This document shows positions 42,649 through 50,304 of a DNA stretch of 64,000 nt, piece by piece (within the stretch, counting starts at the first letter, position 1; each line of letters opens with the position of its first letter). The stretch comes from Pseudomonas sp. Leaf48 (GTDB lineage: Bacteria; Pseudomonadota; Gammaproteobacteria; Pseudomonadales; Pseudomonadaceae). The notes under the pieces are model-generated. The model was given only the letters and a program-made list of their open reading frames with translations, did not search any database and was not told the origin of the DNA. The position numbers and the translations under genes were made by a program. Where the stretch lies: NCBI RefSeq assembly GCF_001421885.1, contig NZ_LMLH01000012.1:145543-209542 (forward strand), written 5' to 3'.

Positions 42649-43502
42649 AAGTGCTCGTGACCGGTGCCACCGGGTTCGTCGGCCGTCATCTGGTCGCCGC
42701 CTTGCTCGCCCGTGGCTGTGAAGTCCGGGCGGTAGCGCGCAACGCCGAGACCGCCGCGTGCTTGCCGTGGATCAATGCAGTGGAGTTCATCGCTGCGGAT
42801 ATTCACGCCCCGACGCTGAACCTTGACGCGCTGACCGATGGCGTCGACGCCCTGATGCATCTGGCGTGGCCAGGCTTGCCGAACTATCAGGCGCTGTTTC
42901 ACTTCGAGCACAACCTGATGGCCGACTACCGGTTCATCAAAGGCGTGGTGGAGGCGGGCGTCTCACAGGTATTGGTTACTGGCACCTGTTTCGAATACGG
43001 CATGCAAAGTGGTCCGCTCAGTGAGCAGACCGAGCCGCAGCCAGGCAACCCTTACGGTTTGGCAAAAAATACGCTGCGTGTGTTTTTACAGAATCTGCAG
43101 CGGGTTCAGCCGTTCACCCTGCAGTGGGCGCGGTTGTTTTACCTGCACGGCGAGGGGCAAAACCCGAACAGTCTGCTGGCCGCACTGGACCGGGCCATCG
43201 ATGCCGGGGATGACAGCTTCAACATGTCCGCTGGCGAACAGTTGCGTGATTACCTATCGATTGAAACGGCTGCCGGCTACCTCGCCGCGATCCTGCATCA
43301 GCGCGACTTCGATGGTGTCATCAATTGCTCCAGCGGCCAGCCGATTTCGGTGCGAGCCCTGGTCGAGCAGCGGCTGCGCGCGCGCGGTGCATCGATCCAA
43401 TTGAACCTCGGTCACTACCCATATCCGATCCACGAACCGATGGCGTTCTGGGGTGTGGCGGACCGTCTGCAACAGCTACTGGGAGCATCGCATGAGGCAT
43501 GA
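42645..43502 (+). CDS. NAD-dependent epimerase/dehydratase (probable 4-ketoreductase)
   Basis: 285 residues from a GTG overlapping the previous stop (GTGA). An extended SDR: VKVLVTGATGFVGRHLVAALL at the N-terminus, VTGTCFEYG in place of the usual active-site Ser/Thr segment, NPYGLAKNTLR with the catalytic Tyr and Lys, and LRDYLSIETAAGYLAAIL. Next to rfbFG, an epimerase and a C-methyltransferase, the natural role is reduction of the 4-keto group to finish the CDP-branched deoxysugar. That assignment is inference. Confidence 0.75.
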   Translation: MKVLVTGATGFVGRHLVAALLARGCEVRAVARNAETAACLPWINAVEFIAADIHAPTLNLDALTDGVDALMHLAWPGLPNYQALFHFEHNLMADYRFIKGVVEAGVSQVLVTGTCFEYGMQSGPLSEQTEPQPGNPYGLAKNTLRVFLQNLQRVQPFTLQWARLFYLHGEGQNPNSLLAALDRAIDAGDDSFNMSAGEQLRDYLSIETAAGYLAAILHQRDFDGVINCSSGQPISVRALVEQRLRARGASIQLNLGHYPYPIHEPMAFWGVADRLQQLLGASHEA

Positions 43503-44562
43503 GTTGTATCGGGTCGCCGACCTGCCGGTGTTGCAGAACCGCACCTTTGCCGACCCCGCGTCGGCCAGGGCCTCTGCCCGCGCCGACATGGTGCTGGTGC
43601 AAGACCACAAGAGCGGGTTGATCTTCAACCAGGCCTTCGATGCCGACAAGCTCAGCTACGACGCCGATTATCAGAACGAGCAAGCGCACTCCGGCCAGTT
43701 CCAGAAACACTTGAGCGATGTCGAGGGCATCATTGCCCGTCACTTCAAGGGCCGGGAACTGATCGAAGTCGGCTGTGGCAAGGGCTACTTTCTCGAACTG
43801 TTGAAAGGCCTCGGCTACGCCATTACCGGCATCGACCCTGCTTACGAAGGCGATAATGCCGATGTGATCAAGGCGCCGTTCACGCGCGGCCTGGGGCTGG
43901 CGGCGGACGCCATCGTGCTGCGCCATGTGCTGGAGCACATTCAGGACCCGGTGAGCTTTCTCGCCGAAATGGCCGATGCCAACCAGGGCGGGCAGATCTA
44001 CATCGAGGTGCCGTGCTTCGACTGGATCCTCGATCACAAAGCCTGGTTCGACCTGTTCTACGAACACGTCAATTACTTCCGCCTCGATGACCTGCGCCGG
44101 ATGTTCGGCACGGTGCATGAGGCCGGTCACCTGTTCGGTGGCCAATACCTGTACATCGTTGCCGACCTTGCGACCTTGCGCCTGACCCCGGAGCAACCGG
44201 TGCCGCGCCTGGACCTGCCCGACGGTTTCACCAGCAGCCTGGAGCGCGCGGTGCAGATCATTCAGGCAGCACCAGAACAGGGTTCAGCGATCTGGGGCGC
44301 GTCATCCAAAGGCGTGATCTATTCGCTGTTCCTGCAACGGGCGGGCGTAACGGTAGATCGTGTGGTGGATATCAACCCGGCCAAACAGGGGCGGTACCTG
44401 CCCCTGAGCGGCGCGCGGGTTTGCTCGCCGCAAGAAGCCATGGATGCGCTGCCAGAAGGCGCCAATGTGTTTGTGATGAACTCCAATTACCTCGAAGAAA
44501 TCAAGCGGATGACCGATGGACGCTACGTCTATCACGCCGTCGACAGCGCTTCGTTCCAGTGA
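43492..44562 (+). CDS. Class I SAM-dependent methyltransferase
   Basis: 356 residues from the ATG at 43492 behind GGGAG, overlapping the previous gene by 11 bp. The SAM core is at about 80-200: LIEVGCGKGYFLELLKGLGYAITGIDPAYEG, then LRHVLEHIQDPVSFL. A C-terminal Rossmann-like part (SAIWGASSKGVIYSLFL...VVDINPAKQGRYLPLSG) is the Methyltransf_14-like tail also seen in the C-methyltransferase at 41422, so the two are distant relatives. It has no N-terminal zinc domain. Either a second C-methyl or an O/N-methyl group on the glycan is possible. Confidence 0.75.
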   Translation: MRHELYRVADLPVLQNRTFADPASARASARADMVLVQDHKSGLIFNQAFDADKLSYDADYQNEQAHSGQFQKHLSDVEGIIARHFKGRELIEVGCGKGYFLELLKGLGYAITGIDPAYEGDNADVIKAPFTRGLGLAADAIVLRHVLEHIQDPVSFLAEMADANQGGQIYIEVPCFDWILDHKAWFDLFYEHVNYFRLDDLRRMFGTVHEAGHLFGGQYLYIVADLATLRLTPEQPVPRLDLPDGFTSSLERAVQIIQAAPEQGSAIWGASSKGVIYSLFLQRAGVTVDRVVDINPAKQGRYLPLSGARVCSPQEAMDALPEGANVFVMNSNYLEEIKRMTDGRYVYHAVDSASFQ

Positions 44563-44578
44563 CTATTGAGATTCTAAA

Positions 44579-45316
44579 ATGACCGACAACACCATCAATA
44601 AAGCCTTCGAAGCCGAATGCCAGGAACAGATCGCCCAGCAGGGTGACAACCAGAAACTTACCGGCCTGGCGCAGGATTTTTTCAACGAGTCGGCCCGACA
44701 CAAGTACAGCTACCACTTCTCGTGGATGGGCCGTCCGATCATTCAGTTGCCGCAAGACATGATGGCAATGCAGGAGATCATCTGGCAGGTCAAACCGGAC
44801 CTGGTGATCGAGTGCGGCATCGCCCACGGCGGTTCGATCATTTACTACGCGTCCCTGCTGGAGCTGCAAGGCCACGGTGAAGTGCTGGGCATCGACCTGG
44901 ACATTCGTCCGCACAATCGCGAAGCCATCGAAAGCCACCCGATGAGCAAGCGCATCAAGATGATCGAAGGTTCGAGCATTGACGCGGGCATCGCGGCCCA
45001 AGTGCGTGCTGCCGCCGCAGGCAAGAAAGTCATTCTGGTCCTGGACTCCAACCACACCCACGACCACGTGCTCGAAGAGCTGCGTCTGTACGCGCCGCTG
45101 GTCTCGGTGGACAGCTACTGCGTGGTTATGGACACCGTGGTTGAAGACATGCCGGCCGATTTCTTCCCGGACCGTCCATGGGGCCCGGGCAACAACCCGA
45201 AGACCGCCGTATGGAAGTACCTGGAAGAAAACGCTGATTTTGAAGTCGACCGTCAGTTGCAGAACAAACTGCTGATTACCGTGGCGCCGGACGGCTATCT
45301 GCGTCGGGTTCGTTAA
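44579..45316 (+). CDS. Cephalosporin-hydroxylase/CmcI-family protein (probable sugar O-methyltransferase)
   Basis: 245 residues of the CmcI family (PF04989), which includes rhamnosyl O-methyltransferases despite the old hydroxylase name. Signatures are KPDLVIECGIAHGGSIIYYASLLEL (SAM binding, about 75-97), VLGIDLDIRPHNR, and IKMIEGSSIDAG, with the metal-site-like LVLDSNHTHDHVLEEL. C-terminal FFPDRPWGPGNNPKTAVWKYL is typical. Within a flagellar glycan island the likely job is methylation of a sugar hydroxyl. 17 bp after the previous gene. Confidence 0.8.
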   Translation: MTDNTINKAFEAECQEQIAQQGDNQKLTGLAQDFFNESARHKYSYHFSWMGRPIIQLPQDMMAMQEIIWQVKPDLVIECGIAHGGSIIYYASLLELQGHGEVLGIDLDIRPHNREAIESHPMSKRIKMIEGSSIDAGIAAQVRAAAAGKKVILVLDSNHTHDHVLEELRLYAPLVSVDSYCVVMDTVVEDMPADFFPDRPWGPGNNPKTAVWKYLEENADFEVDRQLQNKLLITVAPDGYLRRVR

Positions 45317-45369
45317 GCAACAGCATCATTGTTGAGTTCATCGGGCGATAGCCAGTGGCGGGGAAGAAA

Positions 45370-48315
45370 ATGCAAGGCAAGTACGGTTCTGAAAGCGGAT
45401 TACCACTGAACGAGTTGTTGACGGTGGTGCTGGTCACCCATAACCGTCCGGCCTTTGTGCGCCGGGCAATCAAGTTTTACAGCACCTTGCCTTGCAGGAT
45501 TTTGCTGCTGGACTCTTCGACCCGGGTCACCGATGGCATCGGCGGCGTGTTCCCGTCGGTCGACTACCGGCATGTGCCGCAGTTTGGCTATCAGGGCCTG
45601 CGGGCCAAGCTCGACTACGGCGTGCAACAGGTCACCACGCCGTACATGATATTCGCCGCCGACGATGACTTCATCGTGCATGACGCGATCCAGGCTTCGG
45701 TTTCGTTTCTGGAGTCGAACCCCGATTACGGCATGTGCCACGGCTATTGCCTGATGTACCTGACCCTGGCGAGCAGCGTGTGCTACTACCGTCGGGACAA
45801 GAAGGTCTGCGAAGACTATTCGTCCGAGCGTGCGCAGGACCGGGTCATCGATTTCATGCAGCAGTACGTTCCGCCGTTTTATGCCGTCCACCGTGTCGAG
45901 CTGTTGCGCGACTGGTACGCAGTCATGCCGGAAAACACCAGTTTCGAATGGCAGGAAATCGGCCATGCGTACTACATGCTGGCAAGGTCAAAGGCGCGGC
46001 TGCTACCCATTCCTTATGTCGTGCGAGAGGCCAATTACATGGCCTCGGAGCACAATACCGAGGTCATGACCACCCTCAGCGCCAGCGATGCCAAATCGGT
46101 GTCGGAGCGTGAGGCTTTCGCCGAGTTGCTGTCGACACTGCCAAGTGTGCAAACCGGACTGGATCCGGCACAGGGCAGGCAGTTGGCTCTGGACAGTTTT
46201 GAGGCAATGGGTCAGTGCCTGCGCACTTCCAGATCGTTGACCATCGAACCCATTTTCGAATCGCGCTGGAGCAATGTGCAGAATGGGCCAGACCGTAAAT
46301 TCGGCCTTTTACAATACGTCGAGATGCCTTACTACAATCAGGCATTCTTCGACCTGTTGACTCAAATCGAATTTTTGCTGCATGCCATGCCGGCCGGTCG
46401 TCTTCAGCTACAAGGGCTTGAAGGTATTTGGGCGGACCAGGAAAACATGATGCGGCCACGCAACAACGACACCGCCCAAAGCGTCGTCGATCGGCTGTGG
46501 CACGCATTTGACAGCGGCCCATTCAACCGTAGGGTGGTCACGCGTCTGGCGCAACAGCTGGAACTTCTGGGTACAGCCCAAGAGGCACAGGATATGTTCG
46601 CCTGGAGCGAGCGCCTGGACGCCGTATCGACCCAAGACCATACAGAAGCATTCGGTGCCATGCGTTCCGGTCGCCTGCTCAAGTGGCTGGCAGCGCGTAC
46701 GCCGGACGCAGACGAAGTCGCCGCGACTTCGCGTCACCTGGCGGCCCACAACGGTGGTCCGCAATTCGGCATTCTGATACTGGACCTCGACAACGACGCG
46801 GCCAAGCTGCAGATCACCCTCGATAGCTTGCTGGAAGGTCACAACCACGCCTTCAAAATCGTGGTGTTCACCACGGGTGAGCCGCTGACGGCGACGACGG
46901 AGCAGAACACGCTGCACTTTGTTCGAGTGACCCAGGCCAACTTTGTCGACAAGCTCAATCAAGTCGCGCGTCTGTCTACCTGCGACTGGTTGCTGCTGAC
47001 CGAGGCGGGTGACGAGTTCACCGCCGGTGGCCTGTTGCGCGCCGGTCTGGAATTGCACGCCGCACCTGACTGCCGAGCGGTGGCAATGGACGAAATTCAT
47101 CGCGACGCCCATGGCGCGCTGGTTGACGTGTTTCGTCCGGGCTTCAACCTCGACCTGCTGCTCAGCCTTCCAGCGCTGATGGCGCGGCACTGGCTGATCC
47201 GCAAGGATGTCTGGTTGGACGCCGGCGGTTACCAGGCCGACTTCAGCAAGGCGCTGGAGTTCGACCTGCTGCTGCGTATCATCGAACAGGGCGGCATGGC
47301 CTGGCTGGCTCATCTGGACGAACCGCTGCTGATCGCCCCTGCAGCCGCACGCGAAGAAAATGCCCACGAGCGCCAGACGTTGATCCGTCACCTCGCCACC
47401 CGCGGCTACAAGGCGCAAGTCACCTCGGACACGCCGGGCACTTTCCGCATCGACTACCGGCACACTGAGCGCCCGCTGGTGTCGATCATTGTGCCGAGCC
47501 AGGACAACCTGGCGCAGGTTCAACGTTGCCTGACCGCGATTGTGCAACGTACCCGCTACACCCGTTACGAAGTGCTGATTGCCGATAACGCCAGCCAGTC
47601 CCCCGACATGCTGCAATGGCTGGACGGTCTGGGACAGCCAGGCGACAGGGCCCGTGTCCTGCGGGCACACGAGCCTCTCAGCGCGTCGGCCTTGTACAAC
47701 GAAGCCTGTCGGCAGGCCCAGGGTGAATACCTGGTGCTGTTGGCGCCGGACAGTGAAGTGGTCAACCCGACCTGGCTCGAATCGCTGCTCAACCAGGCCC
47801 AGCGTCCGGAAGTGGGTGTGGTCGGTGCCAAGCTGCAGGACCGTGATGGCAACGTCACGCAGGCCGGGCTGATTCTGGGCATGAACGACGGTGTCGGTTG
47901 CGCCTTTGCCGGCGAACCGAAAGAGGCCAGGGGTTACCTTGATCGCCTGGTGCTTGAGCAAAATTACTCAGCTGTCTCGGCCCTGTGTCTGATGATCGGC
48001 AAAGCGTTGTTTGACGAGGTTGGCGGATTGGACGAGGGCGTGTTCGCGGACGCCTTCAGCGACGTCGACCTTTGCCTGAAAACCGGCCAGGCGGGCTATC
48101 TGGTGGTGTGGACGCCACAGGTTCAGGTCATCCATCCGGGCACCTTGCCCGAGGCACCGCAGGCCCTTGAAGCCTTGCGGGAAAAGTGGCCCGGGGCATT
48201 GAGCCACGATCTGGCGTACAACCAGAACCTGGCCATGACCGGCAAGGGCTTTACCCTCGGCACCGCGCGCAGTGTGAACTGGGCGCAGTTGCTCGCTCAA
48301 CTGTCTGATCAATAA
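45370..48315 (+). CDS. Second large multidomain glycosyltransferase
   Basis: 981 residues from the ATG at 45370 behind GGGGAAG; a GTG at 45355 is also in frame. Residues about 15-270 are a TIGR00180-like GT2 domain (TVVLVTHNRPAFVRRAIKFYS; IFAADDDFIVHD with the DxD). Residues about 470-690 form a degenerate GT2-like block, and about 700-925 a further GT2 (RPLVSIIVPSQDNLAQVQRC; QRPEVGVVGAKL; FSDVDLCLKTGQAGYLVVWTP). The last two blocks align with residues 340-800 of the protein at 35220, so the pair share a duplicated module. In the last GT2 the DxD position reads APDSE. It probably extends the flagellin glycan. Confidence 0.78.
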   Translation: MQGKYGSESGLPLNELLTVVLVTHNRPAFVRRAIKFYSTLPCRILLLDSSTRVTDGIGGVFPSVDYRHVPQFGYQGLRAKLDYGVQQVTTPYMIFAADDDFIVHDAIQASVSFLESNPDYGMCHGYCLMYLTLASSVCYYRRDKKVCEDYSSERAQDRVIDFMQQYVPPFYAVHRVELLRDWYAVMPENTSFEWQEIGHAYYMLARSKARLLPIPYVVREANYMASEHNTEVMTTLSASDAKSVSEREAFAELLSTLPSVQTGLDPAQGRQLALDSFEAMGQCLRTSRSLTIEPIFESRWSNVQNGPDRKFGLLQYVEMPYYNQAFFDLLTQIEFLLHAMPAGRLQLQGLEGIWADQENMMRPRNNDTAQSVVDRLWHAFDSGPFNRRVVTRLAQQLELLGTAQEAQDMFAWSERLDAVSTQDHTEAFGAMRSGRLLKWLAARTPDADEVAATSRHLAAHNGGPQFGILILDLDNDAAKLQITLDSLLEGHNHAFKIVVFTTGEPLTATTEQNTLHFVRVTQANFVDKLNQVARLSTCDWLLLTEAGDEFTAGGLLRAGLELHAAPDCRAVAMDEIHRDAHGALVDVFRPGFNLDLLLSLPALMARHWLIRKDVWLDAGGYQADFSKALEFDLLLRIIEQGGMAWLAHLDEPLLIAPAAAREENAHERQTLIRHLATRGYKAQVTSDTPGTFRIDYRHTERPLVSIIVPSQDNLAQVQRCLTAIVQRTRYTRYEVLIADNASQSPDMLQWLDGLGQPGDRARVLRAHEPLSASALYNEACRQAQGEYLVLLAPDSEVVNPTWLESLLNQAQRPEVGVVGAKLQDRDGNVTQAGLILGMNDGVGCAFAGEPKEARGYLDRLVLEQNYSAVSALCLMIGKALFDEVGGLDEGVFADAFSDVDLCLKTGQAGYLVVWTPQVQVIHPGTLPEAPQALEALREKWPGALSHDLAYNQNLAMTGKGFTLGTARSVNWAQLLAQLSDQ

Positions 48316-48327
48316 AAGGACGCTCAC

Positions 48328-48405
48328 ATGCTCAACGGCGAAATGATGTTCGAGGCCACGCGTGCCTGCCCGCTGGTTGGGCGTTGTGTCGAGTCATGGT
48401 CATGA
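48328..48405 (+). CDS. 25-codon ORF coupled to pseC
   Basis: An ATG at 48328 behind AAAGGA opens 25 codons (MLNGEMMFEATRACPLVG...) ending in TGA at 48403, which overlaps the pseC ATG at 48402 (ATGA). pseC itself has no good ribosome site, so ribosomes probably arrive through this ORF. In most pseudaminic acid loci pseB occupies this place, so the ORF could be the remnant of a deleted pseB or a bare leader. The peptide does not resemble PseB in the parts I can compare. Confidence 0.4.
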   Translation: MLNGEMMFEATRACPLVGRCVESWS

Positions 48406-49571
48406 TGCCCTACCGGATTCCCTACGGCCGGCAGAACATCGACCAGGCAGACATCGATGCCGTGATGGAGGTGCTCAAGTCCCCCTGGTTGACCCAGGGG
48501 CCAACCATCGAACGCTTTGAACGGGCCTTGGCCCAACGTTGCGAGGCTGAGTATGCGGTAGCGGTGTGCAATGCCACGGCGGCGCTGCACATTGCCTGCC
48601 TGGTCGCCGGGCTGGGGCCGGGCGACGTGCTGTGGACGAGTCCGAATACTTTTGTCGCGTCGGCCAACTGTGGTCGCTATTGTGGCGCTGAAGTCGATTT
48701 TGTCGACATTGACCCGGGCACCTTGAACCTGGATGCGCGGTTACTCGCGCAGAAACTCGAGATCGCCCAAGCCTGCGGCAAGTTACCCAAAGTGGTGGTG
48801 GCGGTTGCGTTCGCCGGTCAGAGTTGTGACATGCGCGCGATCGCGCAGCTATCCGAGCGCTATGGTTTTACGCTGATCGAGGACGCCTCCCATGCAGTGG
48901 GTGCTTCGTACCTTGGGCGGCCGGTGGGTTGTGGCCAACACGCGGCAATGACGATTTTCAGTTTTCACCCGGTCAAGATCATCACCAGCGCCGAGGGTGG
49001 GATGGTGCTGACCAATCGCCCGGAGTTCGCCGAGCGCTTGCGACGCCTGCGCAGCCACGGGATCACTGGTGATCCGGCACAGATGAACGTGCCGGACACG
49101 GGATTGTGGTACTACCAGCAACTGGAACTGGGCTTCAATTACCGCATGACCGATCTGCATGCGGCACTGGGATTGTCGCAACTGGCGCGGCTGGACGGGT
49201 TTGTCGCCAGGCGTCGTCAATTGGCCGCCCGTTATGAAACGCTGTTGGCGGGCCTGGCGGTGACATTGCCGACGGTTCAGCAAGGCGCCGAGTCAGCCTG
49301 GCACCTGTACGTGGTCAGGTTGCAGTTGTCGCAGATCAAACTCGACCAGACTCAAGTGTTCGAAGCCTTGCGCGCAGCCGGGTTGGGTGTGAACCTGCAT
49401 TACATTCCGGTGCATTTGCAGCCGTACTACCGTGAACAGGGTTTCAAGGACGGCGATTTTCCGCAGGCCGAGCGCTATTTTTCCGAAGCCATCAGCTTGC
49501 CGTTGTACCCGGACCTGACGGATGAAGAGCAGGATGAAGTGGTGGAGCATTTGAGACGGGTTTTGGGTTGA
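48402..49571 (+). CDS. pseC: PseC, UDP-4-amino-4,6-dideoxy-N-acetyl-L-altrosamine transaminase
   Basis: 389 residues from the ATG at 48402; GTG and ATG codons at 48384 and 48396 are open but less likely. A DegT/DnrJ/EryC1-family PLP enzyme, the second step of pseudaminic acid synthesis. Signatures are PYGRQNIDQADIDAVMEVLKS with LTQGP, AVAVCNATAALHIA, IEDASHAVGASY, the PLP Lys192 in FSFHPVKIITSAEGG, and FNYRMTDLHAALGLSQL. It is followed by pseF, pseG-H and pseI, which secures the assignment. The substrate needs PseB, which is not in the window. Confidence 0.9.
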   Translation: MMPYRIPYGRQNIDQADIDAVMEVLKSPWLTQGPTIERFERALAQRCEAEYAVAVCNATAALHIACLVAGLGPGDVLWTSPNTFVASANCGRYCGAEVDFVDIDPGTLNLDARLLAQKLEIAQACGKLPKVVVAVAFAGQSCDMRAIAQLSERYGFTLIEDASHAVGASYLGRPVGCGQHAAMTIFSFHPVKIITSAEGGMVLTNRPEFAERLRRLRSHGITGDPAQMNVPDTGLWYYQQLELGFNYRMTDLHAALGLSQLARLDGFVARRRQLAARYETLLAGLAVTLPTVQQGAESAWHLYVVRLQLSQIKLDQTQVFEALRAAGLGVNLHYIPVHLQPYYREQGFKDGDFPQAERYFSEAISLPLYPDLTDEEQDEVVEHLRRVLG

Positions 49572-49608
49572 ACATCATGATTTATCGTCTTGTATCGGGG
49601 CGGCGACG

Positions 49609-50304
49609 GTGAGCAGCGTCGCGATCATTCCTGCGCGTGGCGGCAGCAAGCGAATCGCGCGCAAGAACCTCAAGCTGTTCGACGGCGTGCCGATGATCGT
49701 CCGTTCGATTGCTACGGCGCTGCAATCGAATCTGTTCGACGAGGTAATCGTCAGCACCGACGATGAAGAAATTGCTGAGGTCGCACGGAGTCACGGGGCG
49801 CGGGTGCCGTTCATGCGTCCGGCGTCGTTGGCCGATGATTTCACCGGCACGGCGGCAGTGATCGTCCATGCCCTGGGTGAACTGCCTGCGTTCGACTATG
49901 CGTGTTGCATCTACGCGACCGCGCCGCTGTTGCAGGCGCGATATCTGCATCAGGGCTTCGAGTTGCTTGAACAGCATGGGGACAAGGCCTTCGCCTTTTC
50001 CGTAGGCAGTTTCGGATTCCCGGTGCAACGGGCCTTGACCCTCGACGAGCAGGGCGCCTTGACCCCGCTCTACCCGGAGTTTCGCCAGACCCGTTCCCAG
50101 GACTTGCCCGCAGCCTTCCAGGATGCCGGCCAGTTCTACTGGGGGCGCAGCGAGGCCTGGTTGCGTGGTGATGCGCTGTTCTCGTCGGCAAGCCTGCCAG
50201 TGATTCTGCCGCGGCATCTGGTGCAGGACATAGACACGCTTGAGGACTGGACGCGTGCCGAATACCTTTACGCCGCGCTCAAGGCCGGCGGGGAATTGCA
50301 ATGA
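49609..50304 (+). CDS. pseF: PseF, pseudaminic acid cytidylyltransferase
   Basis: 231 residues from a GTG at 49609. It activates pseudaminic acid with CTP to CMP-Pse. The CMP-sialate synthetase motif is IIPARGGSKRIARKNLKLFDG, with VIVSTDDEEIAEVA, and PEFRQTRSQDLPAAFQDAGQFYWG (PseF rather than NeuA). The GTG has only a weak GGGGCGG upstream. It ends in an ATGA overlap with pseG. Confidence 0.93.
   Translation: MSSVAIIPARGGSKRIARKNLKLFDGVPMIVRSIATALQSNLFDEVIVSTDDEEIAEVARSHGARVPFMRPASLADDFTGTAAVIVHALGELPAFDYACCIYATAPLLQARYLHQGFELLEQHGDKAFAFSVGSFGFPVQRALTLDEQGALTPLYPEFRQTRSQDLPAAFQDAGQFYWGRSEAWLRGDALFSSASLPVILPRHLVQDIDTLEDWTRAEYLYAALKAGGELQ

Noticed and set aside
46408..47961. 517-codon minus-strand open frame
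   Set aside because: Antisense shadow of the second large glycosyltransferase; His/Arg/Gln-rich composition typical of a shadow frame.
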